Positions 18,701-26,605 of a stretch of DNA of 64,000 bases are shown piece by piece. The first letter of the stretch is position 1. Each line of letters opens with the position of its first letter. The stretch covers positions 1-64,000 of the forward strand of contig JBIKLA010000017.1 in NCBI GenBank assembly GCA_044360075.1, written 5' to 3'. Origin of the DNA: OMII01 sp947467385. Lineage in GTDB: Bacteria; Bdellovibrionota_C; UBA2361; OMII01. Both the position numbers and the translations under genes were made by a program. The notes beneath the pieces are model-generated. The model was not told the DNA's origin. It worked only from the letters and a program-made list of their open reading frames with translations, and did not search any database.

Positions 18701-20525
18701 CGCCGCCTTTAACCACAAGCACATCTTTATTGACCCTAATCCTGATCTTCGCCAAAGCCTTGAAGAGCGCATCAGGCTTTTTAACGCTCCGCGAACGCAG
18801 TGGTCCGACTACAGCCCGGCCCTGATCTCAGCCGGAGGCGGCGTCTTCAACCGCTTCGACAAGGAAATTCAGCTCACCCCCGAGATTCGGGCTTCCCTCG
18901 GCCTTGGGCAGGATGTCCCCACTACGATCGACGGGGAATCGCTTATCTCTCATATCCTGCGGGCTCCAGTGGAGCTGCTCTGGAACGGCGGCATAGGTAC
19001 CTACGTCAAGGCCCGGAGCGAGTCCCAGGCGGACGTCAACGACGGCACCAACGACGCCGTGCGCATCAATGCTGACGAGCTACGGGCGCGCGTTGTCGGC
19101 GAGGGCGGAAATCTCGGCTTCACCCAGAAGGCCCGCATCGAGTTTTCCCAGCGTGGCGGAAGGATCAACACCGACGCAATCGACAACTCAGGCGGCGTAG
19201 ATCTCTCTGATCACGAGGTCAACCTCAAGCTCCTCTTCTCGCCCCTCGTTGAGCACAGCAAGCTCACAACGGAGCAGCGTAATTCGGCGCTCAAGGAGAT
19301 AGCGCCCCAGGTGGTTGAGTCCGTGCTCAAGCAGAACAGAGACCAGTCGCTCCTGCTCTCGATTTCGGCAATCCGATCCAAAACCACGATGGAGCAGTAC
19401 CGCTATCTTATCCGCGACATGAACCGGCTCGGGTTCCTCGACAGGACCCGAGATGCGTTGCCCGACGAGCAGGAGATCGACGAAAGAAACAACTCGCAAG
19501 CCGGCCTTACGCGCCCGGAGCTGGCCGTGTGCAGCGCTGCCACCAAGATGTGGGTTAAGGAGGAGATTCGCTCCTCGCGCCTGTGCTCCGACAAGAGCCT
19601 TGAGCCCTTTCTCATTTCGTACTTTCCGCCGCAGGTGACGGAGCGATTTCGGGATAGCGTGCTGCAGCACCCGCTGCGGACGGACATCATCGCCAGCTGC
19701 GTGGTCAATGAGATTATCCCGGTTGTTGGCATCCCGTTTGTGCACAGCATTACTTCCGGAGGAGGCACCCATGTCCCCGCGGCAGTTAAGTGCATCCTCG
19801 CCGCCGACAGCACCCTTGGGGCGAAGGCCCTGCGGGAACGGATACGGGCCCTCGACACGGTGGCGTCGTGCCCAGCATTCACCGAACTCTGGCTCGATGT
19901 CGGCTCCGCCCTGCGTGAGGCGAGCGTATGGCTCCTCAATACGCATGGCTCGCAGCTCTCTTTGGTTGAGATGGTTGAGCTCTATGCCGCCTCTTTCGAT
20001 ACGCTGGCAAAAAATGCGCAGCAGGTATTTACCGGCCAAGAGCTCTCCCGATTCAACCGCCGCGTCGAGCAGTACCGAGGGCTGGGGGCAAGCGCCGAGG
20101 ATAGCATTCAGCTTGCCCTGTACCGGCGAGTGATCTCAGTACTTGAGGTCCTATGGTCATCGAGGGAATTCTCCCAGGACGTTACGGTCGTCGCTGCAGT
20201 GTACTCCCAAGTTCTGGAGGAGCTAGCAGTAAACACCCTCTTTAAGTACGAGCAGATCGTGGAGTCAGCGAATAAGTGGGAGTCTGAGCTGGTCGCGGCC
20301 TCGTACCAAGACATTCGCCGCAACCTGTCGCTCCTCACCGGCAAGCTTCTCAAGAAGGGGACCGTCTCGGGTGCTGATGTCGCAAAGACCCTTCGATCAT
20401 CAGCAGGCTTCGACGCTGTACGGGCAACCATGTCGGATGTTGAGGAGGGAGCGCGGCTCAAGCGGGCGTTCCAAGTTGCTGTTCTTCCTGTCATCTCCCG
20501 TCAACTTCGCTTGCTATCTGTCTGA
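15783..20525 (+). CDS. gdhB: NAD-specific glutamate dehydrogenase, large (about 180 kDa) type
   Basis: The 1,580-residue protein matches the usual length (about 1,600) of the large NAD-dependent GDH class of Pseudomonas, Caulobacter and Streptomyces. It converts glutamate to 2-oxoglutarate and ammonium with NAD, a catabolic direction. The N-terminal third carries ACT-like regulatory regions. The catalytic domain is marked by GGIRWSERLEDFR and PSGAKGGF at about residues 780-820, with the nucleotide-binding stretch VVGIGDMSGDVFGNA at about 950. A helical C-terminal domain follows. Two in-frame ATGs (15783, 15789) follow AAAGGAAC; either could be used. It appears to be monocistronic. The symbol follows Pseudomonas use; gdhZ is used elsewhere. 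Confidence 0.95.
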   Translation: MNMSDSSAQAFPAVFVRQVEDLLEPEARRTLEKLRYPSAPSSESLVAFFLNELFARATPEIIRIKTPGEVAFIANSCCRVLRSLPSSPDRIALDLEQRGDRSFLFIASDDRPFIISSIAERLSDAGASVIAFLHPILPLEERAIALSYVEFGDSGAVDTARLLPRLQETLQTLKQVVLDFDPMESSVSHASLLLSSSPMRTEFGEMSSSEVQAFLSWLNDGSFFFVGSSMWDEGGKLLSIDQLGAWKVAGRFTEQLRSESAEDLKALVSKGQALSIRKLRLTSPVHRPATLLNIMLRLPKSPGHVFSVVGYLTSKAWTHEAQDIPILRHKVSSFLALDGAIPNSHDYKYLVEVVDNMPTDEALACPTEQLRLITRLALGVFSHEETRTLSFVDELRRRAFSLVVLPPERFSASVQQLIQDRIEEALEAARGSSEIHLDSSKRRQYRLYLSTPLPPNHSGIIPQDALHAQIPFATLTWEEKLAMHLAATGEVDWRPEDFPTDYQAGTSVEEAAFDARHIASISAEKPVTTALYLGDRPKALPVVSIFSRGIEISISKAIAVLENIGIEVLRAHSYACRLQVGRVNILKLISRPYDGQPLSQEQFHDAVNPGLSEILVDRAVNDPLNLLLRRIPVSIGQISLLRCYCALLWQVQKMSTKRTMWKALAQAPNVALHLIRMFELKFSPALGLSIEERSARSAEEEALMAEALRFVPDITHDRVLRAILSLVKNTIRTNFYHNPAAIALKLTPRNIEIMPHPRPLFEIFVFSQRIEGTHLRSAKVARGGIRWSERLEDFRSEVLGLMKTQRVKNVIIVPSGAKGGFILKSPPKDGESLPKAVEHAYREYITALLTLADNKQGEAVVHPAGLVVYDEPDPYFVVAADKGTATFSDVANEIAQRDFKYWLGDAFASGGSAGYDHKKYGITAKGGWECVERHFRDLGIDYIGKPFTVVGIGDMSGDVFGNALILSASMRLVAAFNHKHIFIDPNPDLRQSLEERIRLFNAPRTQWSDYSPALISAGGGVFNRFDKEIQLTPEIRASLGLGQDVPTTIDGESLISHILRAPVELLWNGGIGTYVKARSESQADVNDGTNDAVRINADELRARVVGEGGNLGFTQKARIEFSQRGGRINTDAIDNSGGVDLSDHEVNLKLLFSPLVEHSKLTTEQRNSALKEIAPQVVESVLKQNRDQSLLLSISAIRSKTTMEQYRYLIRDMNRLGFLDRTRDALPDEQEIDERNNSQAGLTRPELAVCSAATKMWVKEEIRSSRLCSDKSLEPFLISYFPPQVTERFRDSVLQHPLRTDIIASCVVNEIIPVVGIPFVHSITSGGGTHVPAAVKCILAADSTLGAKALRERIRALDTVASCPAFTELWLDVGSALREASVWLLNTHGSQLSLVEMVELYAASFDTLAKNAQQVFTGQELSRFNRRVEQYRGLGASAEDSIQLALYRRVISVLEVLWSSREFSQDVTVVAAVYSQVLEELAVNTLFKYEQIVESANKWESELVAASYQDIRRNLSLLTGKLLKKGTVSGADVAKTLRSSAGFDAVRATMSDVEEGARLKRAFQVAVLPVISRQLRLLSV

Positions 20526-20650
20526 TTTTTCTCAGGGTGGAAGTTGCGTCGCCCCTTTGCTCCCAGTAGGATACGCCTGTTCGCCCGTGCCGTGTGGTGA
20601 ACGCACTGTTCGGGCAGCTATGCGGCGGCTCGGCCAACTCCTCGGCAGGT

Positions 20651-22003
20651 ATGGAAAAACAACCTCTCTCGTACAGAGTGCTCTCAGGAAGCCTTGCCCA
20701 ACACCCCTCTGGGCAGCGCCGCTCAGAGGATCCGTCGAAGCTGATAGCCTTCTACCTGCCCCAGTTCCACCGCATACCCGAAAATTCATCGTGGTGGGGG
20801 CCGGGCTTTACCGAGTGGACAAACGTTGCGCAGGCAAAGCCCAACTTTGAGGGCCATCACCAGCCGCACGTGCCGCGCGAGCTCGGTTTTTATGACCTGA
20901 GCTCTGTGTCGGTCATGCGGGAGCAGGTTGAGCTTGCCCGCGTCGCCGGCGTTCATGCCTTCTGCTTCTACCACTACTGGTTTAGCGGGCGACGAATACT
21001 GGAGACCCCCGTCAACAACTTCCTCGCGTCGGACATCGACCTCCCCTTCTGTGTATGCTGGGCAAATGAAAACTGGACTCGCACATGGCAAGGCGACGAA
21101 AAGTCCGTTCTCCTTGAGCAGCGCTACGAATCGAGTGACAACGAGAAGCTCATAGAATCCCTCCTCCCAGCCTTTCGGGATCCTCGCTATATCCGCGTCG
21201 ACGGGAAGCCACTCTTCCTTGTCTATCGCATTAAGCAAGTGCCGAACCCTGCGGACGCCATACGCGCATGGCGTGCGGCTGCCCAGCGGGCGGGCCTCCC
21301 GGGCCTGCACGTAGCAGTCGTTGACTTCTACGACGTTGAGAGTCCTGTCGAGTTCGGGGCCGATGCGCTTGTCGAGTTCCCTCCCCACAAGTTCAACTAC
21401 GGCGAGAACGTTCCGTCCCGCCCCCCAAAGATCGCTAATCCTCGCTTTAAGGGCTCGCTCATCGATTACCGCAAGGTGATAGCCCAGAGCGCCGCGAGAG
21501 AGTCGCCGCCGTACACCCTCTACCGCGGGATCATGCCGGGCTGGGACAACACAGCCCGGCGCCAGGACACCCCCCTTATTGTCATCAACAACGAGCCAAG
21601 CCTCTTCGGGGCCTGGCTTCGGTACCTGCGCGCCTGGACCCGCCTGAGCCGCCCCAACTGCAGCGACCCCTTCGTTTTCATCAATGCATGGAACGAGTGG
21701 GGGGAGGGATGCCACCTCGAGCCCGATGTTCGGGACGGCTTAAGCTACATTGAAGAGACAGCCCGCTCGTCCTGGGTTGGCGCTATCGCCCCAGCTTCTT
21801 CCTTGGCGCAGGCTCGTGAGCAGCTTGAGCAGGACCTACGGGCCGAGGCGACTGACGGCTCCGCGCTCGAGGCAATATCTATTGCGCGCTACCGGGGCCG
21901 CACTAAGCTGGCCCATAAGATCTCGGGCTGGCTCAGGCCATTCTGGTTTATCCACCGGCCTGCCCGCTCTCTGTACCGATTCGTTCGCGCCGTCGGAGGG
22001 TAG
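20651..22003 (+). CDS. WbsX-like (GH99-like) polysaccharide biosynthesis protein
   Basis: The frame opens upstream, but the ATG at 20651 fits better because recognisable homology (LIAFYLPQFHRIPEN) begins soon after. Family hallmarks follow in order: WWGPGFTEWTNV, FYHYWFSGRRILE, WANENWTRTW and NAWNEWGEG near the C-terminus. Proteins of this WbsX / glycosyltransferase-WbsX type occur in O-antigen and surface-glycan clusters, and the fold resembles GH99 glycosidases. The exact reaction is not settled. It is followed after 2 bp by the RgpF-like gene, so the two are translationally linked. Confidence 0.85.
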   Translation: MEKQPLSYRVLSGSLAQHPSGQRRSEDPSKLIAFYLPQFHRIPENSSWWGPGFTEWTNVAQAKPNFEGHHQPHVPRELGFYDLSSVSVMREQVELARVAGVHAFCFYHYWFSGRRILETPVNNFLASDIDLPFCVCWANENWTRTWQGDEKSVLLEQRYESSDNEKLIESLLPAFRDPRYIRVDGKPLFLVYRIKQVPNPADAIRAWRAAAQRAGLPGLHVAVVDFYDVESPVEFGADALVEFPPHKFNYGENVPSRPPKIANPRFKGSLIDYRKVIAQSAARESPPYTLYRGIMPGWDNTARRQDTPLIVINNEPSLFGAWLRYLRAWTRLSRPNCSDPFVFINAWNEWGEGCHLEPDVRDGLSYIEETARSSWVGAIAPASSLAQAREQLEQDLRAEATDGSALEAISIARYRGRTKLAHKISGWLRPFWFIHRPARSLYRFVRAVGG

Positions 22004-22005
22004 CT

Positions 22006-23700
22006 ATGCCCACCTTCGCTGCCGTTGTCGCCCACTTTGATCCGCATAACCAGCTCGATGCGACCTTTAGAGAGGTGCTCGATGGGCTTCTCTCGGTCGT
22101 TGATCGCCTCGTCCTCGTTACAACGAGCGAGCTGCCTCCGGATTGCCTGGCCAACGACTCCCGCGTCACGGTGATCCGCAGGCCAAACATCGGCTACGAC
22201 TTTTACAGCTACCGCGTCGGCCTCGATGCGCTCCGAGAAGCGGGGCCCTTCGACGGGGTCTTTATCGCTAATTCCAGCTTCCTCCTGGCGAGCAAGGCGC
22301 GATTCATCGCGGCTTTGGAAGAAATGGTTCAGCGCAGCTCGCCCAACCAAATTCAGGGCTTCACGAAGTCTTACATGATGGAGCGACATCTTCAGTCGTA
22401 TCTTCTCTTCATCCCGAGGCAGGTCCTCGAGAGCGCATGGTTCCCGAGTTTCGTCAGTTCGATTGCTCCCACGAGCACCAAGTTTGACCTTATTCATACC
22501 TACGAAGTCGGACTTTCGCGCCACGCGGCCCTCAATAAAGTGTCTGTTGCCTCTGTCCTGCGGCTAGGCTTCGGCGAGTACTGCTCGGCCTGCGCAGCCG
22601 CAATTCGCTCTGCCTGGGCGACTCGCTCATTCGTAGAGGCGCTCGGCTTCACCCTGTTCGGCCGCTGGGCGATCAGCAACCCAGTGCACTTTGCCGCCCC
22701 GGCCCTGGCGGAACGCTGCGGAGTAATAAAGACGGAGCTCCTGAAGGATAATCCGCACAGGATCGATACGTCATGGGTGCCTGATGCCATAAGCGCCGAA
22801 TCTCGCCCCCTCGTTGAGGCCTACCTCAGCCGCATCAAGCCTTTTGTCCCAGCCGGAGTTCCTCTTCTTCAGGGCCCAGCTCCCCAGCGAATGCCACTGC
22901 CGTGGACTAAGGTTATCACCGTTGAGGGAACGAGACCGTGCAAGCCAGACATCGCCGTCGTCGTGCATGCCTACTACCTTGAGCCGCTTCAGGACCTGTG
23001 CAAGCTCCTTAAGCACATTACGGAGCCGTTTGACCTCATCGTTACGACACCGCATGAGGCGGACGTGCCCCTTCTGCTCGACATCCTCGGTCCCTACGCT
23101 GCCAACCTTACTATCGCAGTATGCGAGAACCGAGGCCGGGACATCGGGCCTTTCTTGTCACTGCTTCGCAAGGGCCTGTTAAGCCCATACAACGCTGTCC
23201 TGAAGCTCCACCTCAAGAAGAGCCTCTATAGCCCCAACGGTGACTCGTGGCGGCAGTCTCTTTTCGCTGGCCTATGCGGCAACGCTCTCACAGTGCGGCG
23301 CTGCATCGCCCTCCTTCGCAGCAATTCGGTAGGCCTGATCGGCCCGCACTCATACTTCCTTACCAACCCAAAGTTCTGGGGCGCAAACCGCAAGAAGGTC
23401 TCTGCCATTCTCAACGCGGTGGGGGTATCGGATGCAGATCAGCTCCGGGCATTGGCATTTTTTGCTGGCTCGATGTTCTGGTTCAGTCCTGCCGCTCTTG
23501 AGCCGCTGCGCGCCATCCCAGGAGAGCTTCTCGATTTTGAGCCGGAAGCCGGCCTGCAAGACGGCACCACTGCACATGCCATAGAGCGGGTGTTCACGCA
23601 GATCACGAGGCACGCTGGGTTTGCTGTCACCTCAGAGCAGCTCCTCGGTAGCGACGTGTATGCGGTCGATGCCTCGAATCACGGCGTTCCTGTTCTCTAG
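22006..23700 (+). CDS. Rhamnan-synthesis F (RgpF)-like glycan protein
   Basis: The 564-residue protein has two related halves. The N-terminal half carries VVAHFDPHNQ, RPNIGYDFYSYRVGL and VFIANSSFLL. The C-terminal half carries VVHAYYLEPL, ENRGRDIGPFL, VLKLHLKKSLYS and FFAGSMFWF. The GYDFYS/GRDIGPFL and LKLHLKKS patterns are typical of the rhamnan synthesis protein F family, which builds rhamnose-containing cell-wall or O-antigen glycans. The start is 2 bp after the WbsX-like stop. Together they point to assembly of a surface polysaccharide; the sugar cannot be read from sequence. Confidence 0.85.
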   Translation: MPTFAAVVAHFDPHNQLDATFREVLDGLLSVVDRLVLVTTSELPPDCLANDSRVTVIRRPNIGYDFYSYRVGLDALREAGPFDGVFIANSSFLLASKARFIAALEEMVQRSSPNQIQGFTKSYMMERHLQSYLLFIPRQVLESAWFPSFVSSIAPTSTKFDLIHTYEVGLSRHAALNKVSVASVLRLGFGEYCSACAAAIRSAWATRSFVEALGFTLFGRWAISNPVHFAAPALAERCGVIKTELLKDNPHRIDTSWVPDAISAESRPLVEAYLSRIKPFVPAGVPLLQGPAPQRMPLPWTKVITVEGTRPCKPDIAVVVHAYYLEPLQDLCKLLKHITEPFDLIVTTPHEADVPLLLDILGPYAANLTIAVCENRGRDIGPFLSLLRKGLLSPYNAVLKLHLKKSLYSPNGDSWRQSLFAGLCGNALTVRRCIALLRSNSVGLIGPHSYFLTNPKFWGANRKKVSAILNAVGVSDADQLRALAFFAGSMFWFSPAALEPLRAIPGELLDFEPEAGLQDGTTAHAIERVFTQITRHAGFAVTSEQLLGSDVYAVDASNHGVPVL

Positions 23701-23827
23701 GAACTCACCGCACATCTTGTCGGCCCTGCCGCCCCTAAGTTACGGCCGCTACTGCGAAATGATTTTCAACCTCGCCTTGAATCCTGCCTGTTCTTAAGCG
23801 ATGATCCTGCCTGTTGCCAGGGGACGC

Positions 23828-24868
23828 ATGACGAAACTAATCCTTCACATCGGCGGGCACCGGACCGGATCCACATCGATCCAGGCGGCGCTCTCCTCAT
23901 CCTTCGACGAGCTCCTCAAGAACGGTATCCTCTACCCCAAAGCCGGGCTCGATACCGTTGCCCACCACTGTTACGTCAACTCTCTACGGAAGAGCGGAGT
24001 GCCAGGATTTTCTGAGGTTGCGCCGCTAGAGACGCTGATGGCGGACCTCAAGCAGGAGATAGCCGCCAGCGGATGCCACACCGTTCTCATCAGCTCTGAG
24101 GAGTTTATCAACAGCCCAGAGATCCCGTCCTCCTCACTTTCGCAGCTTCTGGGCCTCTTCAGCGAAGTGCTTGTGATATGCGTGGTGCGACACCAGGGTC
24201 CCCTGCTCGAGTCCGGCTACAAGTTCCAGGTTCTTTGGGAGCAAACGGCTTCAGGCGGCTCCTTCGAGGATTTCATCGATTACAACACGCGCGGAGCTCA
24301 CTTGGAGTACGTGCACCTGCCTGGGTACTACGGTGCTGCTCATCCCAACCTACAGTTTCGGTTCGCCAGCTTCGGCGACTTGGCCCGCTCAGGGGAGCTC
24401 GTCAGCCGCTTCTGCGCGATGTGCGACATCGACTTCCTACAGGCGCGAAACATTCACACCAACGAGTCTCTGGGTCGGAAGTGCACGATCGCTCTGGCCA
24501 TGAGAAACCGCGGTGAAATCGGTACCGACCTCAGCCGTCACGCCTTCATTCGCGCCGCCCGCACCTCGCTTCACGACCGTGGAGAGTCGCTGTTCGACGA
24601 GCAGCTCTTCGCCCGAATTGTGGAGCGGTTCCGGGCATCAAACGATACTCTCGCTGCGACAGCAGGCTTCAACCTCAACGACGAGGCACGCCAATTCGCG
24701 CAAAAGCATTCGCTTAAGGGCTCAGCCTTCACCGGCGAGGATCAGGCTGCCCTCGGCAAGGCGCTGGCCGAAGCCCGGAGGCACCCTGTGGTGCTGCGCC
24801 TCAGGGACTTTGCCCGCAGGATTGTTTCGCGGCTGCGCCGCTTGCGAAAGCAGGCTTTTGCCAGCTAG
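23828..24868 (+). CDS. Sulfotransferase-like protein
   Basis: The ATG at 23828 (MTKLILHIGGHRTGSTS) is preferred over the frame start at 23801, because the nucleotide-binding loop is at the very N-terminus in this family. HIGGHRTGSTSIQ is a 5'-phosphosulfate (PAPS) binding-loop type motif. VVRHQGPLLESGYKFQ, starting about residue 120, resembles the 3'-phosphate region (R-x-P-x-x-x-x-S-x-Y). The C-terminus is strongly basic. Following two glycan genes on the same strand, it may sulfate the polysaccharide. P-loop proteins of this size from glycan clusters are also often annotated only as hypothetical, so the donor is inferred. Confidence 0.68.
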   Translation: MTKLILHIGGHRTGSTSIQAALSSSFDELLKNGILYPKAGLDTVAHHCYVNSLRKSGVPGFSEVAPLETLMADLKQEIAASGCHTVLISSEEFINSPEIPSSSLSQLLGLFSEVLVICVVRHQGPLLESGYKFQVLWEQTASGGSFEDFIDYNTRGAHLEYVHLPGYYGAAHPNLQFRFASFGDLARSGELVSRFCAMCDIDFLQARNIHTNESLGRKCTIALAMRNRGEIGTDLSRHAFIRAARTSLHDRGESLFDEQLFARIVERFRASNDTLAATAGFNLNDEARQFAQKHSLKGSAFTGEDQAALGKALAEARRHPVVLRLRDFARRIVSRLRRLRKQAFAS

Positions 24869-25244
24869 CGCGCTGACGTCTGGGTTGTCCGGCTTGTTGT
24901 CAGCTCTTGCCGCTGACTCATGATTTCATTGCTACAGCTTTCGGGCCCCAACGGCAGGTAGCCCGTGCCACGAATCAGAGACCTGCACAAAATCGGCTCA
25001 TTTTCCCCTCGTTCAAAAGAAGGGGGCTCTTTGACCTACATGATTGGTGGAATCTCGCAGCAATACAATAAGGCGATACATATCAGGATAGTAGATCCGC
25101 GTAAGGCAACAGCACTTACATCAATACGGTTCCGCAGGAGATACAAGGTAGCCAAATGCCACACGGCCATCAGTCCCTGCCATACTTCTTCAGAGGGTCC
25201 GGTCAAAGCACTTTAACTTGGGCGCCCTGAAACTTTCTCTAGGT
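24869..25244. other. Non-coding gap before the tandem-Lrp regulator
   Basis: An 83-codon frame (24965-25216) crosses the gap but is basic, featureless and probably not a gene. CCCCT...AGGGG at about 25013-25030, followed by CTCTTTG, is a weak terminator candidate for the sulfotransferase transcript. No clear operator was seen. Confidence 0.3.
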
Positions 25245-26351
25245 ATGGCACACGACAGCAAGAACGCCGGTAACAAGGACTCCCCTGCGGGCGGCCATAG
25301 CTACCTATTGCGCTTCGACAAGGACACAGACAACGGAACGTCGGGGACCGATGCCTGCGGCCTTAAGATCCTTAATCGCAACTCTAACTCCGCGAATAGG
25401 CCCAAGCAGGCAAACGCCGAAGACATTCAGCTTCAAATTCTGGGGGTACTGACGACCGGAGGGAGTCGAACCATAAGTGACCTCGCCAAGACTCTTAGCA
25501 TGAAGCCGCACGTCGTGCGTTATCAGCTCGACCAATTGCTTGAGCGTCGACGCATCGAGCGAGCAATAATGCTGAACCAGCGGGCGCTGGGGCACCATGT
25601 TTTTAATGTGCTCTTTGATCTACCGCGCGCATCTAGCAGTCGAACTCTTGAATTCCTTCAGAAGCGTACGGAGGTATCCTGGCTGGCGGAGAATATGGGG
25701 CTTCGAAAGTTCGAAGTCACCTATTTCGCGAGTGACATGATAGAAGGCTCCAAATTGGTTCACTCGATGGGAGAGGCGCTGGGGGTTCATTTTCGGGATC
25801 CGATCTTCGCGGTTGAGGTTGAGACCCGTCATTGGGGCTTGCGGTTCCTTGGCGGCCGCGAGGTGTCGAGACCGGTGGCTCATTTTGTCGCCTCGAAAGA
25901 ACGCAGAGAGCCGGATGCCGTTGACCTCAAAATTCTTCATCTCCTTCGGCACGAGAGGAACGTTTCTGTCCCGCGTCTTGCTAAGGGTGCCGGGATATCC
26001 GAGTCAACCGCAAAGTACCGCATGGAAAGGCTACGAGAGTGGGGAGCTATCTCCGACGAAGTATACTTTTTGCGCTCGGATCAAGACTTTGTGCAGGCAC
26101 AGCTCGTCCTGAACCTCAAGTCGCGCTCTCCGGAGCACGAGCAGGCAGTGATCGACCTGTGTTCACATAATTTACATGTCGAGCAGCTTATTACGGGGTT
26201 TGGCAGCTGGGATTACAAGGTCGTGTTGCGCGCGAAGACAGTTACCCGGCTTCTCGAAGTAGAGGAGTCGATTCTCGTGGCGCTCGGGGGAAACGTCTCG
26301 CGTTCGTCGACGCTTGTGCGCAACCGCGTTATCGCCGGAAGAGAAGGATAG
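25245..26351 (+). CDS. Regulator with two tandem Lrp/AsnC-like units
   Basis: The ATG at 25245 is preferred over a TTG at 25218; it gives 368 residues. After a polar N-terminal tail of about 55 residues comes a winged helix (ILGVLTTGGSRTISDLAKTL, then HVVRYQLDQLLERR) and a degenerate ligand/oligomer domain. A second HTH follows (VDLKILHLLRHERNVSVPRL, STAKYRMERLREWGAI) with a second alpha/beta domain ending FGSWDYKVVLRAKT, which resembles the RAM/Lrp C-terminal domain. Usual Lrp proteins have one unit of about 160 residues. The duplicated form suggests a built-in dimer. Its target and effector cannot be seen from its neighbours. Confidence 0.75.
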   Translation: MAHDSKNAGNKDSPAGGHSYLLRFDKDTDNGTSGTDACGLKILNRNSNSANRPKQANAEDIQLQILGVLTTGGSRTISDLAKTLSMKPHVVRYQLDQLLERRRIERAIMLNQRALGHHVFNVLFDLPRASSSRTLEFLQKRTEVSWLAENMGLRKFEVTYFASDMIEGSKLVHSMGEALGVHFRDPIFAVEVETRHWGLRFLGGREVSRPVAHFVASKERREPDAVDLKILHLLRHERNVSVPRLAKGAGISESTAKYRMERLREWGAISDEVYFLRSDQDFVQAQLVLNLKSRSPEHEQAVIDLCSHNLHVEQLITGFGSWDYKVVLRAKTVTRLLEVEESILVALGGNVSRSSTLVRNRVIAGREG

Positions 26352-26605
26352 CGAGAAAACAATCCTGCAGCTTCAACGCAGCAGGGCGTAGGCTGAGCGA
26401 ACAGCCCCCAGCAAGCCCGAAATTGCCCAGAACCGCACCAACGGGCACATCCCCTTGTGTCCCCTATTCCATTCCCATTAAGGGCAGGGAAAAAGATGAC
26501 GGTCCTGCCACGAAGGACAGCCCTCCTGCAGTGAGAATCTAGTCCCCCTGCCAGGTTTTCGCCGTCAAGGCCCGATTACGGCTGCACCGCCTGCAAAAGC
26601 AGGAC

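Noticed and set aside
24965..25216. 83-codon frame before the tandem-Lrp gene
   Set aside because: Basic, unpatterned sequence with no ribosome site; treated as non-coding.
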